A stretch of 64,000 bases of DNA from Pseudomonas abietaniphila (GCF_900100795.1 NZ_FNCO01000018.1:62001-126000); one strand, 5' to 3'. Shown: positions 34,297 to 42,838, counted from the first letter of the stretch. Notes: generated by a model not told the origin, from the sequence alone. Numbers and translations: made by a program.

Positions 34297-35113
34297 GCTT
34301 GCAGCTGTCTCCGTGGTCATGGTTGTGAGGGGGCGTGTGTGCTGGCGCAGGATCATGACGGTGATCGTGCGCAACCGCGGGTTGGCACACTTCACCGTGC
34401 AGGTCGTGCGCATGGTCGTGGTGGTGGTGATAGATCGCCAGGCTCGGCGCGTGCTGACCGAACAGCTCGACGAACGCCGGGTCGTTGCTCACGTGTTCCG
34501 GGTGGCCGGAGCAGCAGACGTGACGGTTCAGGCAGACCACTTGGTCGGTGGTGCTCATCACCAGATGCAAATCGTGGGACACCATCAGCACACCGCACTG
34601 ATGACGGTTACGCAATTGGGTGATCAGCGCATACAGTTCGGCCTGGCCTGCAACGTCGACGCCCTGCACGGGCTCATCGAGCACCAGCAACTCAGGCTGT
34701 CGCAGCAGTGCACGGGCCAGCAGAACCCGTTGCATTTCCCCGCCTGAAATACCCTGCAACGGACTGTCGATGACTTTTTCGGCGCCGACTTCGGTCAAGG
34801 CCGCGAGCGCGGTGTCCCGGTCGACACCCGGCACCAGGCGCAGGAATCGCAGGACGGACAACGGCAGCGTGGCGTCTATATGGAGCTTTTGCGGCATGTA
34901 GCCGATGCGCAGTCTGGGTTTGCGCCAGACATCGCCTGAATCAGGCTTGAGCAATCCGAGCACGGCGCGCACCAGCGTCGTCTTGCCCGCGCCGTTAGGG
35001 CCGATCAGGGTGACGATCTCGCCGGGACTGACGCTCAGCTGGATGTTCTCCAGCACGCTCTGGCCGGCACGAGTGACGCTGACGTCCTTCAGGCGGATCA
35101 GTGCGTCGCTCAT
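34289..35113 (-). CDS. znuC: Zinc ABC transporter ATPase with His-rich C-terminal tail
   Basis: ZnuC powers zinc import. The 274-residue protein has Walker A GPNGAGKTT (residues 38-46), signature ISGGEMQRVLLARALL, Walker B LLVLDEPVQGVD and the MVSHDLH switch. Residues 229-274 form an unusual tail with 15 histidines and two cysteines, a likely zinc-binding element on the cytoplasmic side. The start overlaps the zur stop (TGATG), and the end overlaps znuB. Confidence 0.96.
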   Translation of the reverse strand: MSDALIRLKDVSVTRAGQSVLENIQLSVSPGEIVTLIGPNGAGKTTLVRAVLGLLKPDSGDVWRKPRLRIGYMPQKLHIDATLPLSVLRFLRLVPGVDRDTALAALTEVGAEKVIDSPLQGISGGEMQRVLLARALLRQPELLVLDEPVQGVDVAGQAELYALITQLRNRHQCGVLMVSHDLHLVMSTTDQVVCLNRHVCCSGHPEHVSNDPAFVELFGQHAPSLAIYHHHHDHAHDLHGEVCQPAVAHDHRHDPAPAHTPPHNHDHGDSCKHG

Positions 35114-35595
35114 CAGGCGGCCTTGCAGCCAGCACACACACCGACCACTTCAACGGTCTGGCCTTCCACGTCAAAGCCGACTTCATTGGCCGCGTTGACG
35201 ATGGCTGCACTGATAGCCCCGTGCTGCAGTTCGATGGCTGCGTGACATTCGCGGCAGATCAGGAACTGGCCTTGATGCGCGTGGGTCGGGTGGTTGCAGC
35301 CCGCGAACGCGTTCAGCGAGGCAATGCGGTGCACCAGACCGTTTTCCAGCAGGAAATCCAGCGCACGGTACACGGTGGGCGGCGCGGCACGACGACCGTC
35401 TTCTTCGCTCAAGACCGCGAGGATGTCGTAAGCCCCCAGTGGCTTATGGCTTTGCCAGACCAGCTCCAGCACACGACGACGCAGAGCGGTCAGCCGCAGG
35501 CCTTTACCGGCACACAAGGTATCGGCTTCAGTAAGGGCGCTGTGCACGCAATGAGAGTGATCGTGGGGGCGACTGGCCAGTGGTGTTTTAGACAT
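35113..35595 (-). CDS. zur: Zinc uptake regulator, Fur family
   Basis: Zur represses znu genes when zinc is sufficient. The 160-residue Fur-family protein has a winged helix domain (LRLTALRRRVLELVWQSHKPLGAYDIL, PPTVYRALDFLLENGLVHRI) and the structural zinc cysteines CREC and CAGC, plus the HQGQFLICRECH motif. It leads the zur-znuC-znuB operon and is divergent from znuA, so one short control region serves both. Confidence 0.94.
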   Translation of the reverse strand: MSKTPLASRPHDHSHCVHSALTEADTLCAGKGLRLTALRRRVLELVWQSHKPLGAYDILAVLSEEDGRRAAPPTVYRALDFLLENGLVHRIASLNAFAGCNHPTHAHQGQFLICRECHAAIELQHGAISAAIVNAANEVGFDVEGQTVEVVGVCAGCKAA

Positions 35596-35621
35596 GGGCG
35601 GCGACGGCTTTTGAGAGAGAC

Positions 35622-35634
35622 GTTATTATGTTAC
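35622..35634. promoter_or_regulatory. Candidate Zur operator between zur and znuA
   Basis: GTTATTATGTTAC lies in the 66-bp gap between divergent zur and znuA. It resembles, imperfectly, the GTTATA-N-TATAAC core known for gammaproteobacterial Zur boxes. Position supports the call more than the match does. Confidence 0.45.
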
Positions 35635-35661
35635 CCGTTCCTGCCCCCATGAGTGGTCACC

Positions 35662-36588
35662 GTGTCCCGACTTTTTTTACTTTTTGTCGTATTCATCACC
35701 GGATTTCTTTCCATTGCTCCCGCCCAGGCCGAGGTTCGAGTGCTCACCAGCATCAAGCCGCTACAGCTGATTGCTGCGGCGGTGCAGGACGGAATCGCGG
35801 TGCCGGAAGTCCTGCTGCCGCCGGGCGCATCGCCGCATAACTACGCGCTGCGTCCGTCCGACGTACGGCGCGTCCAGGACGTCGACCTTCTGTACTGGAT
35901 CGGCCCTGACATGGAAACGTTCCTGCCTCGCGTGCTGGCGGGACGAACCAAGGCGTCTGTGCCGGTGCAGTCGTTGCCGGGCATGCATTTGCGCCACTTC
36001 ACCGCGAGCAGTGATCACCATGACGACGACGGTGATGCTGACGAACATGATCACGACCATCGTCCGGGCAGCGTTGACGCACATCTGTGGCTGTCCTCGG
36101 TCAACGCGCGGGTGATCGCGGCGAAAATGGCTGCCGATCTGAGTCAGGCCGACCCGGCCAACGCGGCGCGCTACGAGAGTAACGTCAAGGCATTCGATGC
36201 ACGCATGGATGCAGTGGACGCGAAGATCAAACAGCGCGTGGCGGGCATCACCGACAAGCCGTATTTCGTGTTTCACGAAGCCTTCGATTATTTCGAAGAG
36301 GCTTACGGGCTCAAGCACGCGGGTGTGTTTGCGGTCAGCAGCGAAGTGCAGCCGGGTGCGCAGCACGTCGCCGCCATGCGCACGCGACTGGCAACCTTCG
36401 GCAAGACCTGCGTGTTCAGCGAGCCGCCGCTGCGCCCGCGCCTGGCCGAAACCCTGAGTGCGGGGTTGCCGGTGAAACTGGCTGAGCTGGATGGGCTTGG
36501 CGGATACACGCCTGCCACGGCCCAGGGGTATGAGCAGTTGTTGAGCAAGCTGGCTGATGATCTGGCGGGGTGCCTGGAGAGTTTGTAG
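35662..36588 (+). CDS. znuA: Zinc ABC transporter periplasmic binding protein
   Basis: ZnuA captures periplasmic zinc for ZnuBC. It has a signal peptide (SRLFLLFVVFITGFLSIAPAQA), metal-site histidines in PGASPHNYALRPSD, VDAHLWLS and VFHEAFDYF, and the His/Asp-rich loop HHDDDGDADEHDHDH characteristic of zinc-specific ZnuA. The GTG at 35662 (308 residues) has GAGTGG just upstream and starts the signal peptide cleanly; an in-frame GTG at 35653 is an alternative. Confidence 0.93.
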   Translation: MSRLFLLFVVFITGFLSIAPAQAEVRVLTSIKPLQLIAAAVQDGIAVPEVLLPPGASPHNYALRPSDVRRVQDVDLLYWIGPDMETFLPRVLAGRTKASVPVQSLPGMHLRHFTASSDHHDDDGDADEHDHDHRPGSVDAHLWLSSVNARVIAAKMAADLSQADPANAARYESNVKAFDARMDAVDAKIKQRVAGITDKPYFVFHEAFDYFEEAYGLKHAGVFAVSSEVQPGAQHVAAMRTRLATFGKTCVFSEPPLRPRLAETLSAGLPVKLAELDGLGGYTPATAQGYEQLLSKLADDLAGCLESL

Positions 36589-36605
36589 CGTCTGGGAAAA
36601 TGTTA

Positions 36606-36664
36606 TCGCGGGCAAGCGCGCTCCTACAATTGAAGCGCGCTCTTCTGTGGGAGCGCGCTTGGTC
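36606..36664. repeat. Degenerate family A REP halves
   Basis: A complete right arm (36606-36628) and a partial left arm (36646-36664) of the family A unit lie close together in outward order, as if one doublet had lost its partner arms. The rest of the 239-bp gap between convergent znuA and thrB holds no other feature I can support. Confidence 0.75.
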
Positions 36665-36827
36665 TGGGCGGCATTCCGACGAATGCGGTGGGTCAGCAAC
36701 TTCAACGGTGACTGGCACACCGCATCGCTGCCCTCGTAACCTCGGACGTCTCCTACAGGGATCGGGTTGATGCACGGACACCTGTTCGGCCCCAGCCCTG
36801 TGGGAGTGAGCTTGCTCGCGAATGCAT

Positions 36828-37778
36828 TTACAACGCGAACGGCAATGGAATATGCGTTTCCTGGCGCTGTTCCAGGCGTTTGCGGAATTCCGACGGGTCG
36901 TGGATCAACACGTCCTGTCCGGCAAAGCTTTGCGCTGCAATCAGGCGCGACAACCAGAACCGTACGCAACCGACGCGCAACATCGTTGACCACAGCTCAG
37001 CTTCCGCCGCCGTAAACGGACGCAATGCCGCGTAGGCGCCCAGCAAGGCGCGAGCACGCGGCGCATCGATCTTGCCGTCCTCGAACGAGCACCAGTCATT
37101 CACGGCGATCGCGACGTCATACAGCATCGGTGCGGAGCAGGCGTTGTAAAAGTCGATTACGCCCGTCAGGTGAGTCCCTTCAAACAGCGTGTTGTCGCGG
37201 AACAGATCGGCGTGCACGTTGGCGCGCGGCAGGGCCATGATCTTGTCTTTCTGACGCTCGATTTCTTCGACGGAGCGCTTCAGCAGAGCGCCTTCCGTTT
37301 CGCCGAGGTGCGAAATGAAGTTAGTGCCTTCCTTCAGCATCCAGTCCAGACCGCGATCGGTCTTGCGCTCGATGGGCTTTTCACGGGTCGCCAGGTGCAT
37401 GTGCGCCATCAGCTCGCCGATCTGCGCGCAGTGCTGAGTGTTCGGTTCGGTCGGGTGTTTGCCCGACAGGCGCGGTTGCAGCAGCGCGGGCTTGCCTTTG
37501 AGCTCGCGCAACGCCTGCCCGTCGGTGGTACGCAGGGCGTAGGGGACCGGCAGGTTCGCGTCGTGCAGCACGTCCAGCAGTTCGATGAAGAATGGCATTT
37601 CCTGCACGGGGCCGCGCTCGACCAGCGTCAGGACGAACTCGCCCTTTTCCATGCTGATGAAGAAGTTGGTGTTTTCACTTCCGGCTGCGATGCCTTGGAA
37701 ATCACGCAGGTGGCCGAGCCCGTACGGGGCGAGAAAAGCTTCCAGCTCGGGCCGAGCCAGGGGAGTAAAAACGGACAT
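36828..37778 (-). CDS. thrB: Homoserine kinase, APH-like type
   Basis: This enzyme phosphorylates homoserine on the way to threonine. The 316-residue protein belongs to the aminoglycoside-phosphotransferase-fold ThrB group of pseudomonads (not the GHMP group of E. coli): SENTNFFISMEKGEFVLTL at the nucleotide lobe, the catalytic NVHADLFRDN and the metal-binding GVIDFYNA. The ATG at 37778 is followed by MSVFTPLARPELEAFLAPYGLG, typical of the family. It is 34 bp from the DUF2782 gene and may share its transcript. Confidence 0.94.
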   Translation of the reverse strand: MSVFTPLARPELEAFLAPYGLGHLRDFQGIAAGSENTNFFISMEKGEFVLTLVERGPVQEMPFFIELLDVLHDANLPVPYALRTTDGQALRELKGKPALLQPRLSGKHPTEPNTQHCAQIGELMAHMHLATREKPIERKTDRGLDWMLKEGTNFISHLGETEGALLKRSVEEIERQKDKIMALPRANVHADLFRDNTLFEGTHLTGVIDFYNACSAPMLYDVAIAVNDWCSFEDGKIDAPRARALLGAYAALRPFTAAEAELWSTMLRVGCVRFWLSRLIAAQSFAGQDVLIHDPSEFRKRLEQRQETHIPLPFAL

Positions 37779-37812
37779 ATGAACACTGCCAGCAAAAGGT
37801 GAATGTAAGGCG

Positions 37813-38100
37813 TTACCAGCTGAATAGTACCCACTGGGGGATCAGCATGTCCGGTTGATCCGAACGAATGAATTGACCGCTGGTGCCATCGGCGCGCACC
37901 AGATAGTACGGTTTGCCGTATTTCGGCGTGATTTTTACCGCATAAACGAAGCCGTTTGCCTTGTATTCCTGCACGAAATTGTCACCTTCCTTGCGGATCG
38001 TGACGTCAGGTTCAGCCGACGGGGCTTCGTCTTCGGCTGCCGCCGCGATCAGCGGGGCAACCAACAGAGCGAGCAGTAACAAGCGATTTTGTGTACGCAT
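37813..38100 (-). CDS. DUF2782 small secreted protein
   Basis: A 95-residue protein with a signal peptide (LLLLALLVAPLIAAAA) and a short basic domain: VTIRKEGDNFVQEYKANGFVYAVKITPKYGKPYYLVRADG. This matches DUF2782, a Pseudomonas-type family of unknown function found between polA and thrB. AAGGAG precedes the ATG at 38100. It is divergent from polA. Confidence 0.87.
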   Translation of the reverse strand: MRTQNRLLLLALLVAPLIAAAAEDEAPSAEPDVTIRKEGDNFVQEYKANGFVYAVKITPKYGKPYYLVRADGTSGQFIRSDQPDMLIPQWVLFSW

Positions 38101-38174
38101 GATAACCTTGCTCCTTTGTCGTCAACGGTCCTCGCATTCTAGCGCCGACCCCGCCGAAAAGGTTGATCCTGCAC

Positions 38175-40940
38175 ATGAGTCTCGCGCCCCTCGTCCTGGT
38201 GGACGGTTCTTCTTATCTGTACCGCGCCTTCCACGCGCTGCCGCCACTCACCACGTCCAAGGGCCTGCCTACCGGTGCGGTCAAGGGCGTGTTGAACATG
38301 CTCAAGAGCCTGCGCAAACAGTATCCGGAAAGTCCCTTCGCCGTGGTGTTCGACGCCAAAGGCGGGACCTTCCGCGATGAAATGTTTGCCGAGTACAAGG
38401 CCAATCGTCCGAGCATGCCTGACGACATGCGCGTGCAGATCGACTTTTTGCATAACTGCGTCAAAGGCCTGGGTTATCCGTTGCTGTGTGTCGAAGGCGT
38501 GGAAGCCGACGACGTGATCGGCACCCTGGCGCGCAGCAGTGCTGCCGCCGATCGTCCGGTGGTCATCTCCACCGGCGACAAGGACATGGCGCAGCTGGTC
38601 GACGGGCACATCACTCTGGTCAACACCATGACCGGTAGCGTGCTGGACGTGGCGGGCGTGAAAGAGAAATTTGGCGTCGGCCCCGAGCACATCATCGACT
38701 ATCTCGCGTTGATGGGCGACAAAGTCGACAACATTCCCGGCGTTCCCGGCGTGGGTGAAAAGACCGCCGCTGGCCTGCTGGTGGGTATCAACGGTGGCCT
38801 CAAAGAGCTCTACGAGAACCTCGACAAGGTCCCGAGCCTGGCGATTCGTGGCGCAAAATCGCTGCCCGCCAAGCTCGAAGAGCACAAGGAGATGGCATTC
38901 CTTTCCTACCAGCTGGCGACCATCAAGATCGACGTGCCGCTGGACATCGAACTGGATGCGCTGCACTGCGGCGAGCCAGACCGCGAAGCCTTGCTGGCGC
39001 TGTACACCGAGCTTGAGTTCAAGAGCTGGGTCAACGACCTGCAGCGTGAAGCCAAACAGGAAGGGACCGAGATTGCGCCTGCCGAAGAGGCTGCGCCGGT
39101 TATCGAGGCCAAATATGAGCTGATTCTGGAGCAGACTCAGTTTGACGACTGGCTGAAGAAACTCCAGGCCGCCAACCTGTTCGCCTTCGTTGTGCAGAGC
39201 AACGGTACCGATGCGCAACGCGCTCAAATCGTCGGCCTGTCGTTCGCGATCAAGACCCACGAAGCCTGCTATATCCCGTTGACCCACTCCTACATGGGCG
39301 TGCCGCAGCAACTGGACCGCGATGCGGTACTCAATGCCGTCAAGCCCATGCTGGAGGACGCGAGCAAGATCAAAGTCGGCCAGCACGCCAAGTTCGCCAT
39401 CAACCTGCTGGCGAACTGCGCCATCGGAGGCGACCAGAGCCAGGGCATCAATGTTCAGGGTGTGAAGTTCGACACCATGCTCGAATCCTATGTGCTCGAC
39501 TCAACGGCCACTCGGCATGACCGCGACAGTCTGGTCGCCAAGTACCTGGACCACACGCCGGTGAATTTCCAGGACATCGCGGGCAAGGGCGCCAAGCAAC
39601 TCTCCTTCGACCAGATCGCGCTGGAGCAGGCAGGCATCTACGCCGCCGAGGAAGTCGACCTGACCTTGCGCCTGCATGAAGTCCTGCAAGCAAAACTGGA
39701 CAAGATCCCGACGCTGGCGCCGGTGTTGAACGAGATCGAAATGCCGCTGATGCCGGTCCTGGCACGCATCGAGCGCCAGGGAGCGCTGGTCGATGCCAAG
39801 TTGCTGGGCATCCAGAGTGTCGAGCTGGGCAACAAGATGACCGAGCTTGAGCGTGAGGCGTTCGCCATTGCGGGCGAGGAATTCAACCTCGGTTCGCCCA
39901 AGCAACTGGGCGTGATCCTGTATGAAAAGCTCGGCATGCCGATTATCAGCAAAACTGCCACCGGACAGCCTTCCACGGCAGAAGCGGTGCTGGCGGAACT
40001 CGCCGAACAAGAGTTTCCGCTGCCCAAGGTGCTGATGCAGTACCGCTCGATGAGCAAACTGAAAAGCACTTACACCGACCGACTGCCCGAGCAGATCAAC
40101 CCCCGCACCGGGCGGATCCACACGTCCTATCACCAAGCCGTGGCCGTGACCGGACGCTTGTCGTCCAGCGACCCCAACCTGCAGAACATTCCAATCCGCA
40201 CTGCCGAAGGCCGTCGGATTCGCCAGGCGTTCGTGGCGCCGCAAGGGTACAAGCTGCTGGCGGCGGACTATTCGCAGATCGAATTGCGGATCATGGCGCA
40301 TCTGGCCAAGGACGAAGGGCTGCTCCACGCCTTCCGCAACGACCTGGATGTGCACCGTGCGACGGCGGCCGAGGTGTTTGGCGTCGAATTGCCAGAGGTG
40401 ACGAACGACATGCGTCGAAGTGCCAAGGCGATCAACTTCGGTCTGATCTACGGCATGAGCGCATTTGGTCTGGCCAAGCAGATCGGTGTCGACCGCAAAC
40501 AGTCGCAAGCGTATGTAGACCGGTACTTTGCGCGGTATCCCGGTGTGCTCGAGTACATGGAGCGCACCCGCACTCAGGCGGCCGAGCAGGGTTTCGTCGA
40601 AACGATTTTCGGGCGTCGTCTCTACCTGCCGGACATCAATGCGAAGAACCAGGCGCTGCGCAAAGGGGCTGAGCGCATGGCGATCAACGCGCCGATGCAA
40701 GGCACGGCGGCGGACATCATCAAGCGTGCCATGGTCGCGGTGAATGGCTGGCTGGACACGTCAGGTCTTGATGCCAGGGTGATTCTGCAGGTCCACGACG
40801 AACTGGTGCTGGAAGTGCGCGAGGATCTGGTCGAGCAGATCAGCAAGGACATCCGCGTCCACATGAGCGGCGCAGCCGATCTTGACGTGCCGCTGCTGGT
40901 GGAAGTGGGCGTGGGGAGCAACTGGGACGAGGCGCACTAA
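38175..40940 (+). CDS. polA: DNA polymerase I with degenerate proofreading site
   Basis: PolA fills gaps and removes RNA primers. The 921-residue protein has a 5' nuclease domain (1 to about 300; VDGSSYLYRAFHA, GVEADDVIGTLA), an exonuclease-fold domain (about 325-510) and an intact polymerase domain (LAADYSQIELR, RRSAKAINFGLIYG, LQVHDELVLEV). Aligned by eye with E. coli, the 3'-5' exonuclease carboxylates are lost: Asp355 and Glu357 become Val339 and Gln341, Asp424 becomes Ala408, Asp501 becomes Glu493. Proofreading is therefore probably absent. The ATG at 38175 is preferred over an upstream TTG. Confidence 0.96.
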   Translation: MSLAPLVLVDGSSYLYRAFHALPPLTTSKGLPTGAVKGVLNMLKSLRKQYPESPFAVVFDAKGGTFRDEMFAEYKANRPSMPDDMRVQIDFLHNCVKGLGYPLLCVEGVEADDVIGTLARSSAAADRPVVISTGDKDMAQLVDGHITLVNTMTGSVLDVAGVKEKFGVGPEHIIDYLALMGDKVDNIPGVPGVGEKTAAGLLVGINGGLKELYENLDKVPSLAIRGAKSLPAKLEEHKEMAFLSYQLATIKIDVPLDIELDALHCGEPDREALLALYTELEFKSWVNDLQREAKQEGTEIAPAEEAAPVIEAKYELILEQTQFDDWLKKLQAANLFAFVVQSNGTDAQRAQIVGLSFAIKTHEACYIPLTHSYMGVPQQLDRDAVLNAVKPMLEDASKIKVGQHAKFAINLLANCAIGGDQSQGINVQGVKFDTMLESYVLDSTATRHDRDSLVAKYLDHTPVNFQDIAGKGAKQLSFDQIALEQAGIYAAEEVDLTLRLHEVLQAKLDKIPTLAPVLNEIEMPLMPVLARIERQGALVDAKLLGIQSVELGNKMTELEREAFAIAGEEFNLGSPKQLGVILYEKLGMPIISKTATGQPSTAEAVLAELAEQEFPLPKVLMQYRSMSKLKSTYTDRLPEQINPRTGRIHTSYHQAVAVTGRLSSSDPNLQNIPIRTAEGRRIRQAFVAPQGYKLLAADYSQIELRIMAHLAKDEGLLHAFRNDLDVHRATAAEVFGVELPEVTNDMRRSAKAINFGLIYGMSAFGLAKQIGVDRKQSQAYVDRYFARYPGVLEYMERTRTQAAEQGFVETIFGRRLYLPDINAKNQALRKGAERMAINAPMQGTAADIIKRAMVAVNGWLDTSGLDARVILQVHDELVLEVREDLVEQISKDIRVHMSGAADLDVPLLVEVGVGSNWDEAH

Positions 40941-40956
40941 GCGCTTTGTTGCCTTT

Positions 40957-40980
40957 CCCGCAGGAGCGCGTTCCTGCGGG
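40957..40980. repeat. Hairpin after polA
   Basis: A perfect 9-bp stem (CCCGCAGGA / TCCTGCGGG) lies 16 bp after the polA stop, without a T-tract. The AGGAGCGCG core suggests a decayed family A REP arm. Confidence 0.55.
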
Positions 40981-41037
40981 CCGCGCCCGGAATCACGGTC
41001 CGGGCTGGACTGCCAACATTAAATTTCCGCAGATTTT

Positions 41038-41065
41038 GAACTTCCGCGGACAAAACCCGGTCAGA
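41038..41065 (+). promoter_or_regulatory. AlgU (sigma-22) promoter of ersA
   Basis: GAACTT at 41038-41043 is a perfect AlgU -35 and TCAGA at 41061-41065 a close -10, with a 17-nt spacer. It would start RNA near 41071, at the first stem-loop of the sRNA. ErsA is known to depend on AlgU in P. aeruginosa. Confidence 0.85.
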
Positions 41066-41070
41066 GTTTG

Positions 41071-41199
41071 CGAGTGGTTGACGTAACCACTCATGCTCCT
41101 ATGTTGTGTTAAGTGTTGGCAGATATCCGGACCTCTCCCTAGTGGTCTGGACTTAGACCCCGAACTTCCCCTCCCCATATGAAGTCCGGGGTTTTTTTT
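41071..41199 (+). ncRNA. ersA: ErsA-like envelope stress small RNA
   Basis: ErsA is a roughly 130-nt Hfq-dependent sRNA of Pseudomonas encoded between polA and engB and transcribed by AlgU; it regulates exopolysaccharide (algC) and other envelope genes. The same place here holds an AlgU promoter, a 5' stem-loop with perfect arms GAGTGGTT/AACCACTC (41072-41092), an unpaired pyrimidine-rich CUCUCCCU segment (41133-41140) like the known seed, and a terminator stem (41158-41168 with 41181-41191) followed by eight T. Predicted length is about 128 nt. The call rests on position and structure, not on an alignment. Confidence 0.85.
41158..41199 (+). terminator. Rho-independent terminator of ersA
   Basis: An 11-bp stem with one mismatch (CCCCGAACTTC / GAAGTCCGGGG) is followed by TTTTTTTT. 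engB on the other strand ends 10 bp beyond and may use the same hairpin. Confidence 0.9.
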
Positions 41200-41208
41200 G
41201 CCTGCGAT

Positions 41209-41844
41209 TTACGCCGCAGGCGCCTTGTCTTCCAGTTCCATCCAGTCGGCCAGCACGGTGTACGCTTCTTCCAGGCCCATGCGCTTGGGTGCCGAGAACA
41301 GCTGGATGGTGACCGCGTCGCCCCAGCCCTTGCGAATTTCCGATTGCACCTTGAGCAGCGTGTTCTTGGCCGCGCCGAAGGTCAGTTTGTCCGCCTTGGT
41401 CAGCAGGATGTGCATGGGCATGCCGCTGGCGATGGCCCAGTCGAGCATCAACAGGTCGAAGTCGGTCATCGGGTGACGGATGTCCATCATCAGGATCAGA
41501 CCTTTCAGACTCTCGCGGCTGCCCAGGTAAGCCTCGAGGTGACGCTGCCAGTGTTGCTTGAGCGGAATGGGTACTTTTGCATAACCGTAGCCGGGCAGGT
41601 CGACCAGACGCCGATCATCGTCCAGACTGAAGAAGTTCAGCAGCTGCGTGCGACCCGGCGTTTTCGAGGTGCGTGCCAGGCTGGCGTGGGTCAGGGTGTT
41701 CAGCGCGCTGGATTTGCCGGCGTTGGAGCGGCCGGCAAAGGCCACTTCAAAACCTTCGTCGTCCGGGCATTGGTCGACTTTGGCGGCGCTGAGCATGAAC
41801 TTGGCTTGTTGGCACAAACCGAGGATCGGGTTCTTGAGTTGCAT
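41209..41844 (-). CDS. engB: Ribosome-biogenesis GTPase EngB/YihA
   Basis: An essential-type TrmE-Era GTPase needed for assembly of the large ribosomal subunit. The 211-residue protein shows G1 GRSNAGKSS, G2 KTPGRTQ, G3 DLPGYGYA and G4 TKADK. The ATG at 41844 gives the usual N-terminus (MQLKNPILGLCQQAKFMLS); the longer frame to 41973 is not supported. It faces ersA and polA, a conserved arrangement. Confidence 0.95.
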   Translation of the reverse strand: MQLKNPILGLCQQAKFMLSAAKVDQCPDDEGFEVAFAGRSNAGKSSALNTLTHASLARTSKTPGRTQLLNFFSLDDDRRLVDLPGYGYAKVPIPLKQHWQRHLEAYLGSRESLKGLILMMDIRHPMTDFDLLMLDWAIASGMPMHILLTKADKLTFGAAKNTLLKVQSEIRKGWGDAVTIQLFSAPKRMGLEEAYTVLADWMELEDKAPAA

Positions 41845-42018
41845 GGGATATCCGGTGAGGGCGTTGCGGCAAGGGTGCGGCAACGGGGTGTCGTTTCCGT
41901 TTGATGGGCGCAAGTATATAATGCCGCAGATTTTGTGTGTGCTTTGTGCGTCAGCAGGATGAAGTTCGCGCAAGTCGGACTAACCTTACTCCAACAATAA
42001 AATGTACTGGATTAGCCG

Positions 42019-42636
42019 ATGAACAAATTACTGTTGAGTCTGCTGTTGATCTTGGGCATCTCAAGCACCACCCAGGCCGCTGATGCGGTAAAGGGCGATC
42101 CTGCCGCGGGCCAGGCTAAAACCGCTGTCTGTGGCGCCTGCCATGGCCCGGATGGTAACAGCATGGCCCCCAACTTCCCTAAACTCGCCGGACAAGGTCC
42201 GCGCTATCTGCTCAAGCAGTTGCACGAAATCAAGGACGGCAAGCGTGTCGTGCTGGAAATGACGGGTCTGCTCAACAACCTCAATGAGCAGGACCTGGCG
42301 GACATCGCCGCCTACTTCGCCAGCCAGAAAGGCAGCGTCGGTGCAGCCGATCCTAACCTGGTGGCGCGAGGCGAAGCACTGTTCCGTGGCGGCAAGCTGG
42401 ATCAAGGCATGCCGGCGTGTACGGGATGCCACTCGCCCAACGGAGCGGGCAACGCTGCTGCCGGTTTTCCACACCTGGGTGGGCAGCATGCCGACTACGT
42501 CAAGAAGCAGCTGACCGCGTTCCGCGAAGGCGAACGCACCAACGACGGCGACACCATGGTCATGCGCTCCATCGCCTCCAAGCTGAGCAACAAGGATATC
42601 GACGCGTTGTCGGCCTACATACAGGGTCTGCATTAA
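42019..42636 (+). CDS. Dihaem cytochrome c4
   Basis: Cytochrome c4 is a periplasmic dihaem electron carrier feeding terminal oxidases. The 205-residue protein has a signal peptide (KLLLSLLLILGISSTTQA) and two cytochrome c domains in tandem with haem motifs CGACH (Cys38-His42) and CTGCH (Cys134-His138); a methionine ligand candidate lies in each half (EMTGLL, MVMRSIA). It is divergent from engB with 174 bp between. Together with the cox cluster it can complete an electron path to oxygen. Confidence 0.94.
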   Translation: MNKLLLSLLLILGISSTTQAADAVKGDPAAGQAKTAVCGACHGPDGNSMAPNFPKLAGQGPRYLLKQLHEIKDGKRVVLEMTGLLNNLNEQDLADIAAYFASQKGSVGAADPNLVARGEALFRGGKLDQGMPACTGCHSPNGAGNAAAGFPHLGGQHADYVKKQLTAFREGERTNDGDTMVMRSIASKLSNKDIDALSAYIQGLH

Positions 42637-42690
42637 GCCTCGATTAAGGCTGCAGGCCCCGTCGCAGGCGGATTGACGATCAGAAATGTT

Positions 42691-42709
42691 TGCACATGTT
42701 TCATGTGCA
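42691..42709. repeat. Perfect short palindrome between cytochrome c4 and dsbA genes
   Basis: Arms TGCACATG and CATGTGCA around TTT form an exact 8-bp stem. No T-tract follows at once; it may be an operator or part of a composite terminator with the hairpin at 42718. Confidence 0.45.
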
Positions 42710-42717
42710 GGCGGGCC

Positions 42718-42747
42718 AAAAAGGATAGCGAACGGCTGCCCTTTTTT
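42718..42747 (+). terminator. Possible terminator before dsbA
   Basis: AAAAAGG pairs with CCTTTTT, with further partial pairing inside, and ends in a T-run. It would end the cytochrome c4 transcript. Confidence 0.45.
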
Positions 42748-42838
42748 ATGCGCGCAGGCGTTACACTTGCGAACTCACATCACCCCGTCCGGTCCAACAG
42801 CCGCTGTCGAGGTGACTTTTCATGCCCAGGAGTTAAGC

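Noticed and set aside
38139..40700. Long minus-strand open frames opposite polA
   Set aside because: Both frames mirror polA codons and have no start signals or domains.
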